The notes: a model not told the origin generated them from the letters alone. 6,856 nucleotides of DNA from an uncultured Saprospiraceae bacterium (GCA_938033975.1 CALHKJ010000099.1:1-6856), one strand, 5' to 3'. Positions 1-6,420 are shown, counted from the first letter of the stretch. A program made the numbers and translations.

Positions 1-32
1 ACAATCTTAGTTTCTTCTTTTTCTTTAATCAT
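1..32 (-). CDS. 5' end of a divergent gene, possibly a transcriptional regulator (partial)
   Basis: An ATG on the minus strand (complement of 30-32) opens a frame that stays open to the window edge and reads MIKEKEETKI before it is cut off. The charged, lysine- and glutamate-rich start is plausible for a cytoplasmic protein. The main support is context: the 92 bases up to the next gene hold a minus-strand match to the Bacteroidota -7 element (complement of 68-75) and several inverted repeats, the usual layout of a regulator divergent from its target. Small regulators of the HxlR, MarR or TetR type often sit beside quinone-reductase-like genes, but ten codons cannot show the family. Only the existence of a start here is supported. 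Confidence 0.4.
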   Translation of the reverse strand, partial: MIKEKEETKI

Positions 33-56
33 AGGTACTATACTTTTTGACCGTTA

Positions 57-87
57 TTGTAAAAGTGCAAAACTATAATTAGGTTTG
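57..87 (+). promoter_or_regulatory. Candidate Bacteroidota-type promoter of the reductase operon
   Basis: TTG at 57-59 and TAGGTTTG at 80-87 match the -33 (TTG/TTTG) and -7 (TAnnTTTG) elements of the Bacteroidota primary sigma factor, with 20 bases between them, within the usual spacing. Transcription would start at about 92-95, leaving a leader of about 30 bases before the ATG at 125. The match is by eye. Confidence 0.5.
68..75 (-). promoter_or_regulatory. Candidate -7 element for the divergent minus-strand gene
   Basis: Read on the minus strand this is TAGTTTTG, a full match to TAnnTTTG. Its predicted start, near 60-63, leaves about 30 bases of leader before the minus-strand ATG at 32. No TTG is seen at the correct distance upstream, so only half of the promoter is supported. 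It lies four bases from the plus-strand -7 element, so the two promoters would overlap and could not easily be occupied together. Confidence 0.35.
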
Positions 88-89
88 CA

Positions 90-106
90 ACTATAATAAT
101 TATAGT
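90..106. promoter_or_regulatory. Inverted repeat at the predicted operon start, candidate operator
   Basis: ACTATAA and TTATAGT form a perfect 7-base inverted repeat around a 3-base centre, placed over the predicted transcription start of the plus-strand operon. A further ACTATAA lies at 72-78 and ACTATA at 37-42, so the half-site occurs several times in this short region. That is the expected look of an operator for a dimeric repressor. AT-rich DNA yields such repeats by chance, hence the moderate confidence. Confidence 0.4.
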
Positions 107-119
107 AACAAAATTGTTA
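106..119. repeat. Second inverted repeat just before the first start codon
   Basis: TAACAA and TTGTTA form a perfect 6-base inverted repeat with a 2-base centre, abutting the previous repeat and ending five bases before the ATG at 125. It may be part of an operator or a weak leader structure. It is short and AT-rich, so chance cannot be excluded. Confidence 0.25.
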
Positions 120-124
120 TTAAT

Positions 125-1111
125 ATGAAAGCAATGATAATCACCGAATATGGTGAAAATGCCAAATTTGAACCCAAAGACATTGACAAACCTCAAATAA
201 AGACCAATGAAATATTGGTTAAAATAGCCGCATCAAGTGTCAATACAGTAGATACAATGATTCGGAATATGGGACCTAATCTTCCTCTTTCGCCAGCTGC
301 TCCCGCCTTACTTGGGATGGACTTTGCAGGAACGATAGAAGCCGTAGGAGAAGATGTAAATAATTTAAAGATCGGTGATGAAGTGTATGGTTGTGCTGGA
401 GGCTTAGCTGATCTTCCAGGTACCTTGGCAGAATATATCGCGGCGGATAGTAATCTAGTTACTCTTAAGCCAAAGAATATTTCTATGAGAGAAGCAGCTG
501 CCTTACCATTAGTAGCGATTACAGCTTATGAAGGACTTGTCAGAGCTGGAGTCAAAGCAGGTCAAAAAGTGCTTGTGCATGGAGGTTCTGGTGGCGTAGG
601 ACATGTCGCTATACAATTAGCCAAAGTAATGGGTGCTGAAGTCTTTTCGACTGGTGGAGGCCACAAGCAAATGGCTCTTATCGAAAGATTGGGGGCAACA
701 CCGATAAACTATAAAACAGAAACGGTAGAAAATTATGTCCAAAAATATACTAATGGTCATGGGTTCGATGTAGTTTATGATTCTGTAGGTGGGGTTAATT
801 TGATCAACTCTTTCAATGCCACAAAGCTTAATGGACATGTAGCAACTACAGTGTCCCTTTTAGAATTGGATCTAACACTTGCTCACTTTAAAGGATTATC
901 ACTACATGTTGTATTTATGTTGATCCCAATGTTGCATAATCACAATAGAAAAGATCATGCTCACATCCTTAACGAAGTAGCTAAGATTATTGAAGCCGGT
1001 AACCTTACACCAATAGTAGATAACAATAAGTTCTCTTTAGAACAAATAGGTGAAGCTCATGCACTTTTAGAAAGTGGAAAAGCTGTAGGAAAAGTTGTGG
1101 TAGAGAATTGA
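125..1111 (+). CDS. Medium-chain dehydrogenase/reductase, quinone oxidoreductase-like
   Basis: This 328-residue cytoplasmic protein should reduce a quinone, enone or similar carbonyl substrate with NAD(P)H. The GroES-like N-terminal domain covers about residues 1-120, with GMDFAG at 64-69 where zinc alcohol dehydrogenases have GHE. The four-cysteine structural zinc loop is missing (the only cysteine is at 90), so this is a zinc-independent member of the superfamily. The Rossmann domain is marked by HGGSGGVG at 152-159 followed by an IQLAK helix, and by FDVVYDSVGG at 214-223. Length is normal for the family and the C-terminal GKVVVEN is typical. The ATG lies 30 bases behind a candidate promoter. 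It heads a four-gene cluster, with only three bases before the next gene. The natural substrate cannot be told from the sequence. Confidence 0.88.
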   Translation: MKAMIITEYGENAKFEPKDIDKPQIKTNEILVKIAASSVNTVDTMIRNMGPNLPLSPAAPALLGMDFAGTIEAVGEDVNNLKIGDEVYGCAGGLADLPGTLAEYIAADSNLVTLKPKNISMREAAALPLVAITAYEGLVRAGVKAGQKVLVHGGSGGVGHVAIQLAKVMGAEVFSTGGGHKQMALIERLGATPINYKTETVENYVQKYTNGHGFDVVYDSVGGVNLINSFNATKLNGHVATTVSLLELDLTLAHFKGLSLHVVFMLIPMLHNHNRKDHAHILNEVAKIIEAGNLTPIVDNNKFSLEQIGEAHALLESGKAVGKVVVEN

Positions 1112-1114
1112 TTA

Positions 1115-2074
1115 ATGATGAGTCGATTTCAGTCTATAAATACTGGATACAATAATACCTTCAAATATGGGGAATTGAGTATTGGCATAGTTGTTCCAAT
1201 AGAGAACTATGCCAATGGCCCTATTCCTAAAATGGAAAACCACCTGGAAAGGACCAAGCTCATAGATCAGTTGGGATTCAAAGCCCTGTGGTTGAGAGAT
1301 GTGCCACTTCATGTGCCTGCTTTTGGTGATGCAGGGCAGACTTTTGACCCATTCACGTATCTAGGTTTTCTTGCAGGGCAGACTGAGCAGATTGCTTTAG
1401 GAATATCAAGTATTGCCTTACCGTTACACCATCCTGTGCATGTTGCCAAAGCTGTCAATACTGTAGATCATTTATCACAAGGTAGAATTATTCTGGGTAT
1501 AGCCTCAGGAGACAGGGCTGAAGAATATCCAGCGACAGGAATGGACTATGTGAACCGAGGAACTTCTTTCAGGCATTCATACCAATATTTGCGAGCCTCT
1601 GAAAAAGATTTTCCTCATCTCGATAATAATCAATTTGGAACTTTGAATGGATCGATGGATATTTTACCTAAGCCGTACGGTCCTAAAATCCCAATGTTAG
1701 TCACTGGATATAGTCAACAGTCTACAGAATGGATAGCAAAAAATGCTGATGGTTGGATGTATTACCCTAGGAGTTTTCAACAACAAGAATTAAAAATAAG
1801 AGAGTGGCGACAATTGATCAGTACTACGCAAAAGTATAGCAAACCTTTTATGCAACCTTTGTATATAGATCTTATTGAACAAAGTGACTTTAAACCACAA
1901 GGCATACATTTAGGAATAAGAACAGGGACTGATTTCCTTATAGAATATTTGCAAAGTGTAAAAAGTATCGGGGCTAATCATGTCGCTCTTAATTTGAGAT
2001 TTAACAATAACAAAATAGAGGACACTTTAGAATTACTGGCCAAAAAAGTCCTTCCGCAATTTCATAATAATTAA
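1115..2074 (+). CDS. LLM-class (luciferase-like) flavin-dependent oxidoreductase
   Basis: The protein (319 residues) belongs to the bacterial luciferase-like TIM-barrel family, which uses FMN or F420; in Bacteroidota FMN is the likelier cofactor. Signs are the first barrel strand LSIGIVVPIE at 21-30, the LGFKALWLRD segment at 53-62, and the core HPVHVAKAVNTVDHLSQGR (106-124) leading into LGIASGD at 127-133, the most conserved part of the family. ATLGISS-like and VTGYSQQSTEWIAKNADGW elements (196-214) follow in the expected order. It resembles the subgroup annotated simply as LLM class oxidoreductase, whose substrates are mostly unknown. Two adjacent ATG codons (1115 and 1118) could both serve; there is no Shine-Dalgarno sequence to decide. 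The three-base gap from the upstream reductase suggests translational coupling. Such enzymes may oxygenate or reduce small organic compounds. Confidence 0.85.
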   Translation: MMSRFQSINTGYNNTFKYGELSIGIVVPIENYANGPIPKMENHLERTKLIDQLGFKALWLRDVPLHVPAFGDAGQTFDPFTYLGFLAGQTEQIALGISSIALPLHHPVHVAKAVNTVDHLSQGRIILGIASGDRAEEYPATGMDYVNRGTSFRHSYQYLRASEKDFPHLDNNQFGTLNGSMDILPKPYGPKIPMLVTGYSQQSTEWIAKNADGWMYYPRSFQQQELKIREWRQLISTTQKYSKPFMQPLYIDLIEQSDFKPQGIHLGIRTGTDFLIEYLQSVKSIGANHVALNLRFNNNKIEDTLELLAKKVLPQFHNN

Positions 2075-2088
2075 AACTAGTGGAACTC

Positions 2089-2886
2089 ATGAGTAAAACA
2101 ATAATGATCACAGGAAGTACAGATGGTATAGGCAAACTCGCGGCTACTAAACTAGCTCAAAGTGGTCTTCAAATTATCTTGCATGGGCGCAACCCTGAAA
2201 AACTTTCTACTGTATTGGAAGAGATCAAGTCTACTACAGGTAATCAAAATATAACTGGGTATGTAGCAGACTTCTCTAACTTGGATGATGTAAAAAGTAT
2301 GGTTGCTAAAATCAAAGAAGGAAATGCATCCATAGATGTCCTTGTAAATAATGCAGGAATATTCAAAACGGAAAACACTATTGCTGAAAATGGGATTGAT
2401 ATCAGAATGGTGGTTAATTATCTAGCACCTGTCGTATTAACCAATGGGCTACTTCCACTTTTGCAAAAGGGTAATAGTCCTCGAATTATCAATTTGAGTT
2501 CGGCAGCCCAAGCAACTGTATCTGCTACATCTTTTGCTAAAAATAGTAAGCTCTCACATAATGATGCATATGCCCAGAGTAAGCTAGCCATATTACTGTG
2601 GAGCTTTTACCTAGCGAAGCAACAACCAAATATTGTGACGATCGCTCTCAATCCAGGCTCGCTACTAAATACTAAAATGGTAAAAGAAGCGTACGGTAAG
2701 TTTTGGTCTTCAGCAGATAAAGGTGCGGACATTATTATTGATTTGGCAACTAATTCTGCCTACGATGATAGTAGTGGCAAATATTTTGATAATGACAATG
2801 GAGGTTTTGGCAGAGCCCACGTCGATGCTTATGACACAAGGGTAATTGAATATCTTATGTCACTAACAACTGAAATAATAAGCTAG
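2089..2886 (+). CDS. Short-chain dehydrogenase/reductase (SDR)
   Basis: A classical SDR of 265 residues when started at the ATG at 2089. A GTG at 2080 would add three residues, but family members usually begin a few residues before the first strand, as with MSKTIMITG here. The cofactor motif TGSTDGIG is at 8-15, and HGR at 32-34 places a basic residue where NADP-preferring enzymes often have one. NNAG is at 87-90, the catalytic asparagine probably at 110, serine at 138 (INLSSAA) and YAQSK at 161-165, followed by NPG at 188-190. All catalytic residues are present, so it should be active. The overall look is that of the retinol dehydrogenase/WW-domain oxidoreductase-like SDRs, but the substrate is unknown. 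It is third in the cluster, 14 bases behind the flavin oxidoreductase. Confidence 0.88.
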   Translation: MSKTIMITGSTDGIGKLAATKLAQSGLQIILHGRNPEKLSTVLEEIKSTTGNQNITGYVADFSNLDDVKSMVAKIKEGNASIDVLVNNAGIFKTENTIAENGIDIRMVVNYLAPVVLTNGLLPLLQKGNSPRIINLSSAAQATVSATSFAKNSKLSHNDAYAQSKLAILLWSFYLAKQQPNIVTIALNPGSLLNTKMVKEAYGKFWSSADKGADIIIDLATNSAYDDSSGKYFDNDNGGFGRAHVDAYDTRVIEYLMSLTTEIIS

Positions 2887-2909
2887 ACTTTCCAAATAAA
2901 ATTATAGAA

Positions 2910-3989
2910 ATGTATACTAAGAGCATATATCCAATAAACATAGTGCTGAGATGGACAAGAAGATACATCTACTTTTTTGTTCTCCTATCTGTGATTCCTG
3001 TCGTCTTATACGACCTCTTGGGTTGGAAGTGGTTGCACTTGCCTTGGCTACCTATAGGATTAGTAGGTACAGCGCTTGCTTTCATAAATGGATTCAAAAA
3101 CAATGCTTCCTATGGGAGATTATGGGAGGCGAGAAAAATTTACGGAGGTATTGTAAATGCCTCGCGACTTCTCGCTACCATGGTCAATGATTTTATTACA
3201 AATCAGTTTGCTGATCAAAAGAAATCCGAATCTGAATTATTTGATTTACGAAAGTCGATTATCATGAGACATGTAGCTTGGATGACCTCTCTCAGACATG
3301 CTTTACGTCAAAAAAAATCTTGGGAGACTACAGCGAGTAATTCTTCTGATAAAGAGCATATGCAAACGATTAAGGTATACGAATATGATCATACCTTAAA
3401 GGAAGAACTTAATGGCTATATCACTAAACGAGAAATTGATCATGTACTAAGCATGAAAAACAAACAAGCCGCATGTCTAAGTCTACAGTCAAATCAGTTT
3501 AAGGAGTTAAGATTAGCTGGATTGATCGATGACTTTAGACATATGGAATTTAAGAATATGATCGGTGAATTATTCACGCTTCAAGGGAAGGCAGAACGAA
3601 TAAAGAATTTCCCCTACCCAAGGCAGTTTGCGACACTTAATCTATTTTTTGTTTGGATCTTTGTTATCCTTTTGCCTTTTGGCTTGATGCACGAGTTTGA
3701 TAAAATAGGCCAGTCCCTAACTATATCTACATCAGATGATTATCTATATGCTTTTATTGTTGATAATTTTGTATGGTTGACAATCCCATTTAGCATTGTG
3801 ATCTCTTGGATATTCATGCTTATGGAACGGGTGGGGGATGTGTCAGAAAATCCGTTTGAAGGAATGAGCAATGACGTTCCTATTACGACCATGTCCCGAG
3901 GCATAGAAATTGATATCAGAGAAATAATAGGTGATAATAAAACACTTATTCCAAAAGGAGTTCCTCAAGTGAATGATACTCAGATGTAG
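2910..3989 (+). CDS. Bestrophin family ion channel (UPF0187-type)
   Basis: This 359-residue inner-membrane protein belongs to the bestrophin family, which forms pentameric channels; the studied bacterial member from Klebsiella conducts cations, whereas animal homologues conduct chloride. Family hallmarks are SYGRLWEAR at 67-75, the PYPRQ segment near 235-239, and GDVSENPFEG at 309-318 in the position of the conserved cytosolic acidic loop. Hydrophobic segments at about 20-37, 44-62, 243-260 and 281-304 fit the four-helix topology, with a large soluble part between. A charged, poorly conserved stretch at about 136-160 and a short polar tail make it slightly longer than many bacterial members. 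The start ATG lies 23 bases after the SDR stop with no promoter in between, so it is probably cotranscribed with the three oxidoreductases. Its tie to their chemistry is unclear. Confidence 0.9.
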   Translation: MYTKSIYPINIVLRWTRRYIYFFVLLSVIPVVLYDLLGWKWLHLPWLPIGLVGTALAFINGFKNNASYGRLWEARKIYGGIVNASRLLATMVNDFITNQFADQKKSESELFDLRKSIIMRHVAWMTSLRHALRQKKSWETTASNSSDKEHMQTIKVYEYDHTLKEELNGYITKREIDHVLSMKNKQAACLSLQSNQFKELRLAGLIDDFRHMEFKNMIGELFTLQGKAERIKNFPYPRQFATLNLFFVWIFVILLPFGLMHEFDKIGQSLTISTSDDYLYAFIVDNFVWLTIPFSIVISWIFMLMERVGDVSENPFEGMSNDVPITTMSRGIEIDIREIIGDNKTLIPKGVPQVNDTQM

Positions 3990-4378
3990 TTAAAAAAAAG
4001 GAACCGGCAGCAACATAAAGTGAGTAATACAAAATGATTAACATTCGGATGTTGGACGTTGTTGTACAATGCCTGGATCTTTATAGAGGCACAAAATTAA
4101 ATTTTGAGAAAAGAGAAGGATGATTTTAGATAAGACATTTATTTGCTAAAGTGATTTATGTAAGGAAAACAATATTTATTGTAGGAGATAACACTAAATA
4201 TCAACAGGTATTGTCAAGTTATAAAGAGAACCGTGAAACAGAGCAATTGATAAAAAAGGTTTTTGGTGAAGTCCCCATGGGTTTATAAGAAAGAGTCAAA
4301 GCAGGGCTTAAATTATTGGTTAAATTGTATAAAAATAAAGATGACATAATCTATTTATATCGATTTACCATATATGCA
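3990..4378. other. Gene-free region between converging units, with a possible gene remnant
   Basis: About 390 bases lie between the bestrophin stop and the stop of the minus-strand membrane gene. I see no convincing gene, RNA or strong terminator. A weak hairpin (AACAT, TCGG, ATGTT) is at 4040-4053, not followed by a T run. On the plus strand the frame beginning at 4130 stays open to 4414 apart from one TAA at 4286-4288; the part before the stop includes KTIFIVGDNTKYQQVL and then a charged, helix-like stretch. An ATG at 4120 behind a purine-rich GAGAAGG opens a different frame that ends after nine codons. This could be the decayed end of a gene, with a frameshift and a stop, but I recognise no family and chance is possible. 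Confidence 0.3.
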
Positions 4379-4822
4379 TTACATCGACCATCGGTTAATA
4401 GAATACAATTTAGATGAAAGCCAAGCGCCAACAATCATTTCAAATAAACTCAAAGGAAGAGTAATCAATAAAATACTCCAAGTTGACAATCCCATATTGG
4501 CATTCGCTACCCAGAAAATCACAAAAACTGACAACCAAACAAATGTTCCAGAGACTAAGACTGCTTTGATATTGTTGCCAAAAGATCTTGCATAAAACCA
4601 AAATACTAAAACCAATACAGCAGTTAATAGAGTATCCCAAAGCCCCCAAATAGAAAAAATTGAAACGTCCATTTCTGCAACACCCGACTTATTTTCGAAG
4701 AAAGATTTCACTCTTGGCATGACAAATAGAAAATAACGAAACACTTCAGAGATATTAACCCAAATACTTACAATCAAGGTAACAATTACAAACTGTTTAA
4801 TATTAAATTTTTGATTAATCAT
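4379..4822 (-). CDS. Unrecognised four-helix membrane protein coupled to the sigma factor
   Basis: The product has 147 residues and no family I recognise. Four hydrophobic segments are clear at about 11-35, 55-78, 86-106 and 113-136, with short loops. The loop after helix 1 (about 36-53) is polar and contains lysines and an acidic pair. No cysteines, histidine clusters or enzymatic motifs are visible, and there is no signal peptide separate from helix 1. The ATG lies two bases after the TAA of the sigma-factor gene, so the two are almost certainly cotranscribed and translationally coupled. That position is typical for an anti-sigma factor, but it lacks the cytoplasmic domain with HxxxCxxC that common anti-sigma factors have. 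It may instead be a membrane partner, or a target of the same signal. The coding call is firm; the function is unknown. Confidence 0.75.
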   Translation of the reverse strand: MINQKFNIKQFVIVTLIVSIWVNISEVFRYFLFVMPRVKSFFENKSGVAEMDVSIFSIWGLWDTLLTAVLVLVFWFYARSFGNNIKAVLVSGTFVWLSVFVIFWVANANMGLSTWSILLITLPLSLFEMIVGAWLSSKLYSINRWSM

Positions 4823-4824
4823 TT

Positions 4825-5631
4825 TTACTCAATTAAAATGGTTTCCTTTATTGTTTTCATTATAGCTTCAGGAGTTTGCAACTTTGGTACAGACCGATAT
4901 ACAGCGATTGATTTTTCTAACTCTCCTATCTGATTCACCAAATCAATACTCCTATTTGTAAACTCAGCAAATCGCAAAAAATTTGGATCTATAATATTTT
5001 GATCAATTAGATAATCTATCTTCTTATTGCACCTGCAAGGATTTTTGGGGTTTGCTAATCCACACTTATCACTCATGAAATTCCTGATTTTCTCTCTTGA
5101 GCGCGAAAGTTTTTTCCTGAATGATGATGGACTAATTTTAAGAATTTCAGATCCTTCTATGCTGTTAAACTCTAATATCTCAGACAGTATATAAACCAAT
5201 CTATCTTCAGGTTTCAGACAGAGCAACAAACCTTGAGTACAGCTAACTTTAACCTCTTCTTCTAACAAAGAAAGCTCTCCCAAATTAGTAGTATAATTCA
5301 CAATATCGCTTTGTCCTGAATCGATTAGCTTAGCGTAATCATCAAATGGCATTGCAAATTCAATTGTCTTTTTCCCTTTGAAGTTAAGGAGGTAATTTGT
5401 TGCCACACGATAAACCCATGTCTTAAATTGACTTTGTTGTTTAAATGTGCTTAAATGAGTTACTATTTTGATTAATATATCTTGAGTTGCATCTTTAGCA
5501 TCTTCAGGAAACAACAACATTTTTAACGATAAATTGTAAACTAAATCCTTGATCTCAGTTACAATCATCTCTAAAGATTCACGGTCTCCAGAATTTGCTT
5601 TCTCAACTATTTTATTTAGGTTCTTGTTCAT
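4825..5631 (-). CDS. Sigma-70 family (ECF-like) RNA polymerase sigma factor with Cys-bearing C-terminal extension
   Basis: An alternative sigma factor of 268 residues, longer than a minimal ECF protein (about 170-200). Region 2 spans about 22-88: DAKDATQDILIKI at 44-56 is the core-binding helix and FKTWVYRVATNYLLNFKGKK at 69-88 the -10 recognition part. A linker of about 45 residues is followed by region 4 at about 133-185, whose SPSSFRKKLSRSREKI (168-183) is the recognition helix for the -35 element. Directly after it comes CGLANPKNPCRCNKK (190-204) with cysteines 190, 199 and 201, then about 65 helical residues without homology that I recognise. Cysteines 131 and 138 lie in the linker and early region 4. 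The tail could bind metal, sense redox state or control activity, in analogy to other ECF groups with regulatory C-terminal extensions. Its gene overlaps no neighbour and is followed by a membrane-protein gene. Confidence 0.88.
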   Translation of the reverse strand: MNKNLNKIVEKANSGDRESLEMIVTEIKDLVYNLSLKMLLFPEDAKDATQDILIKIVTHLSTFKQQSQFKTWVYRVATNYLLNFKGKKTIEFAMPFDDYAKLIDSGQSDIVNYTTNLGELSLLEEEVKVSCTQGLLLCLKPEDRLVYILSEILEFNSIEGSEILKISPSSFRKKLSRSREKIRNFMSDKCGLANPKNPCRCNKKIDYLIDQNIIDPNFLRFAEFTNRSIDLVNQIGELEKSIAVYRSVPKLQTPEAIMKTIKETILIE

Positions 5632-5688
5632 ATTCTCTAAATTAGACAGTTAGAGGTCATCGTGTGTGACATAATCAATAAAAAAATC

Positions 5689-5717
5689 CAAAGGCTATCA
5701 ATAATCTGCAGTACAAA
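5689..5717 (-). promoter_or_regulatory. Candidate promoter of the sigma-factor operon
   Basis: On the minus strand TTTG (complement of 5714-5717) is followed after 16 bases by TAGCCTTTG (complement of 5689-5697). This resembles the Bacteroidota -33/-7 pair, except that the -7 element has three rather than two bases between TA and TTTG. Transcription would start near 5682, giving a leader of about 50 bases. An 11-base palindrome TCTAAATTAGA lies in that leader at 5636-5646. Confidence 0.25.
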
Positions 5718-5737
5718 CAGACAAAGTTCAGAAGAAA

Positions 5738-6325
5738 ATGAAAGAATACTCAACCATATTAAATAACATCAGACGATATGTCAATCTGACAAGTGAAGAA
5801 GAAGAAAAATTTGTATCCATTATAAAAACCTCTCGGGTCAAAAAAAAGCAATTTATTATCCAGCCTGGTTTCGTTTGTCAGAGTAGAACTTATATCGTGG
5901 AAGGAGCATTTAGAGTTTTCTATTTGGATGATGAAGGAAAAGAACATACTGTAAGTATTGGTGTAGAAGATTGGTTTGTGACAGACTTTTTTAGCTATAT
6001 CAATCAAGAACCAGCAATGAATTTTGCGGAAGCAATTGAAGACTCTGTAATCTTTCAAATGCGTCATAAAGACATTGAGCCTCTCTGCAAAGAAATTCAT
6101 GGCTTGAGCGAATATTTTCGATTGACAACAGAAAAGGCATTCGCTTTTTCTCGAAGAAGAGTCATCTCCAGCATAAGCATGACAGCTGAACAGCGATATG
6201 ATGAATACGCTGAGAAATACCCCCATATAATAAGCCGTGTCCCACAATATATACTTGCTTCTTATCTGGGGATGTCTCCTGAGTTTTTAAGTAAAATCAG
6301 AAAGCGAAAAATGACAAAATCTTGA
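5738..6325 (+). CDS. Crp/Fnr family transcriptional regulator
   Basis: This 195-residue protein has the two-domain layout of Crp/Fnr regulators. The N-terminal cyclic-nucleotide-binding-type barrel covers about residues 20-115, with GAFRVFYLDDEGKEHTVSIG at 56-75 forming typical strands. A long dimer helix follows at about 117-140, then a C-terminal helix-turn-helix at about 168-190 (VPQYILASYLGMSPEFLSKI), in the form usual for Bacteroidota. The FGE...RxA phosphate-binding signature of cAMP receptors is absent, and there is no cysteine cluster for an Fe-S centre (only cysteines 47 and 117), so the ligand is probably neither cAMP nor an iron-sulfur cluster. The gene is divergent from the sigma-factor operon across 106 bases and lies 95 bases before a peroxiredoxin-like gene that it may control. 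Length and ends agree with a complete protein. Confidence 0.87.
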   Translation: MKEYSTILNNIRRYVNLTSEEEEKFVSIIKTSRVKKKQFIIQPGFVCQSRTYIVEGAFRVFYLDDEGKEHTVSIGVEDWFVTDFFSYINQEPAMNFAEAIEDSVIFQMRHKDIEPLCKEIHGLSEYFRLTTEKAFAFSRRRVISSISMTAEQRYDEYAEKYPHIISRVPQYILASYLGMSPEFLSKIRKRKMTKS

Positions 6326-6337
6326 ACCAGTTCAAGA
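6320..6337. repeat. Perfect inverted repeat over the regulator's stop codon
   Basis: TCTTGAAC and GTTCAAGA form a perfect 8-base inverted repeat with a 2-base centre, overlapping the TGA at 6323-6325. It is followed by AGTTTTCC, so the transcript could form a small hairpin before a short U run, a weak terminator at best. CCAGTTCA within it recurs at 6350-6357, 23 bases from its first copy at 6327, about two helical turns away. A protein-binding site is thus also possible. Confidence 0.4.
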
Positions 6338-6373
6338 AGTTTTCCTAATCCAGTTCATTTTATTAGATCTATT

Positions 6374-6388
6374 TATACTTGAAATTTG
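6374..6388 (+). promoter_or_regulatory. Candidate -7 region of the peroxiredoxin-like gene
   Basis: Two overlapping near-matches to TAnnTTTG are present: TATACTTG at 6374-6381 and GAAATTTG at 6381-6388, each with one mismatch at a conserved base. No clear TTG lies at the right distance upstream, which would suit a promoter dependent on an activator. The start codon at 6421 would be preceded by a leader of about 25-40 bases. Confidence 0.28.
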
Positions 6389-6405
6389 TGATTATTATTT
6401 AATCA
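6389..6405. promoter_or_regulatory. Inverted repeat at the predicted start of the peroxiredoxin-like transcript
   Basis: TGATTA and TAATCA form a perfect 6-base inverted repeat around a 5-base centre. Including the flanks (TTTG and TAAA) it extends to ten pairs with one G-T pair. It follows directly on a -7-like element, an operator position. The TGAT/ATCA halves recall Crp/Fnr sites, but the spacing is longer than the classical one, so binding by the neighbouring regulator is only a guess. Confidence 0.3.
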
Positions 6406-6420
6406 TAAAAATATCAAGAA

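Noticed and set aside
2080..2088. GTG start for the short-chain dehydrogenase
   Set aside because: The ATG at 2089 gives the usual short lead-in before the first strand, and the three extra residues MEL add nothing typical of the family.
4040..4053. Hairpin AACAT-TCGG-ATGTT as terminator of the reductase operon
   Set aside because: The stem is only five pairs and no T run follows on either side, so it does not meet the pattern of an intrinsic terminator.
4374..4595. Plus-strand open frame of 73 codons
   Set aside because: It lies wholly antisense to the membrane-protein gene, whose strand shows coherent hydrophobic helices and coupling to the sigma factor; the plus-strand product has no recognisable features.
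5656..5670. GTCA...TGAC inverted repeat between the sigma-factor and Crp/Fnr genes
   Set aside because: Only four bases pair before a mismatch, well within chance expectation, and no plus-strand promoter lies next to it.
5759..6247. Minus-strand open frame of 162 codons
   Set aside because: It is antisense to the Crp/Fnr-type regulator, which has clear domain motifs; the minus-strand product is rich in Phe, Cys and Ser, as expected for a shadow frame.
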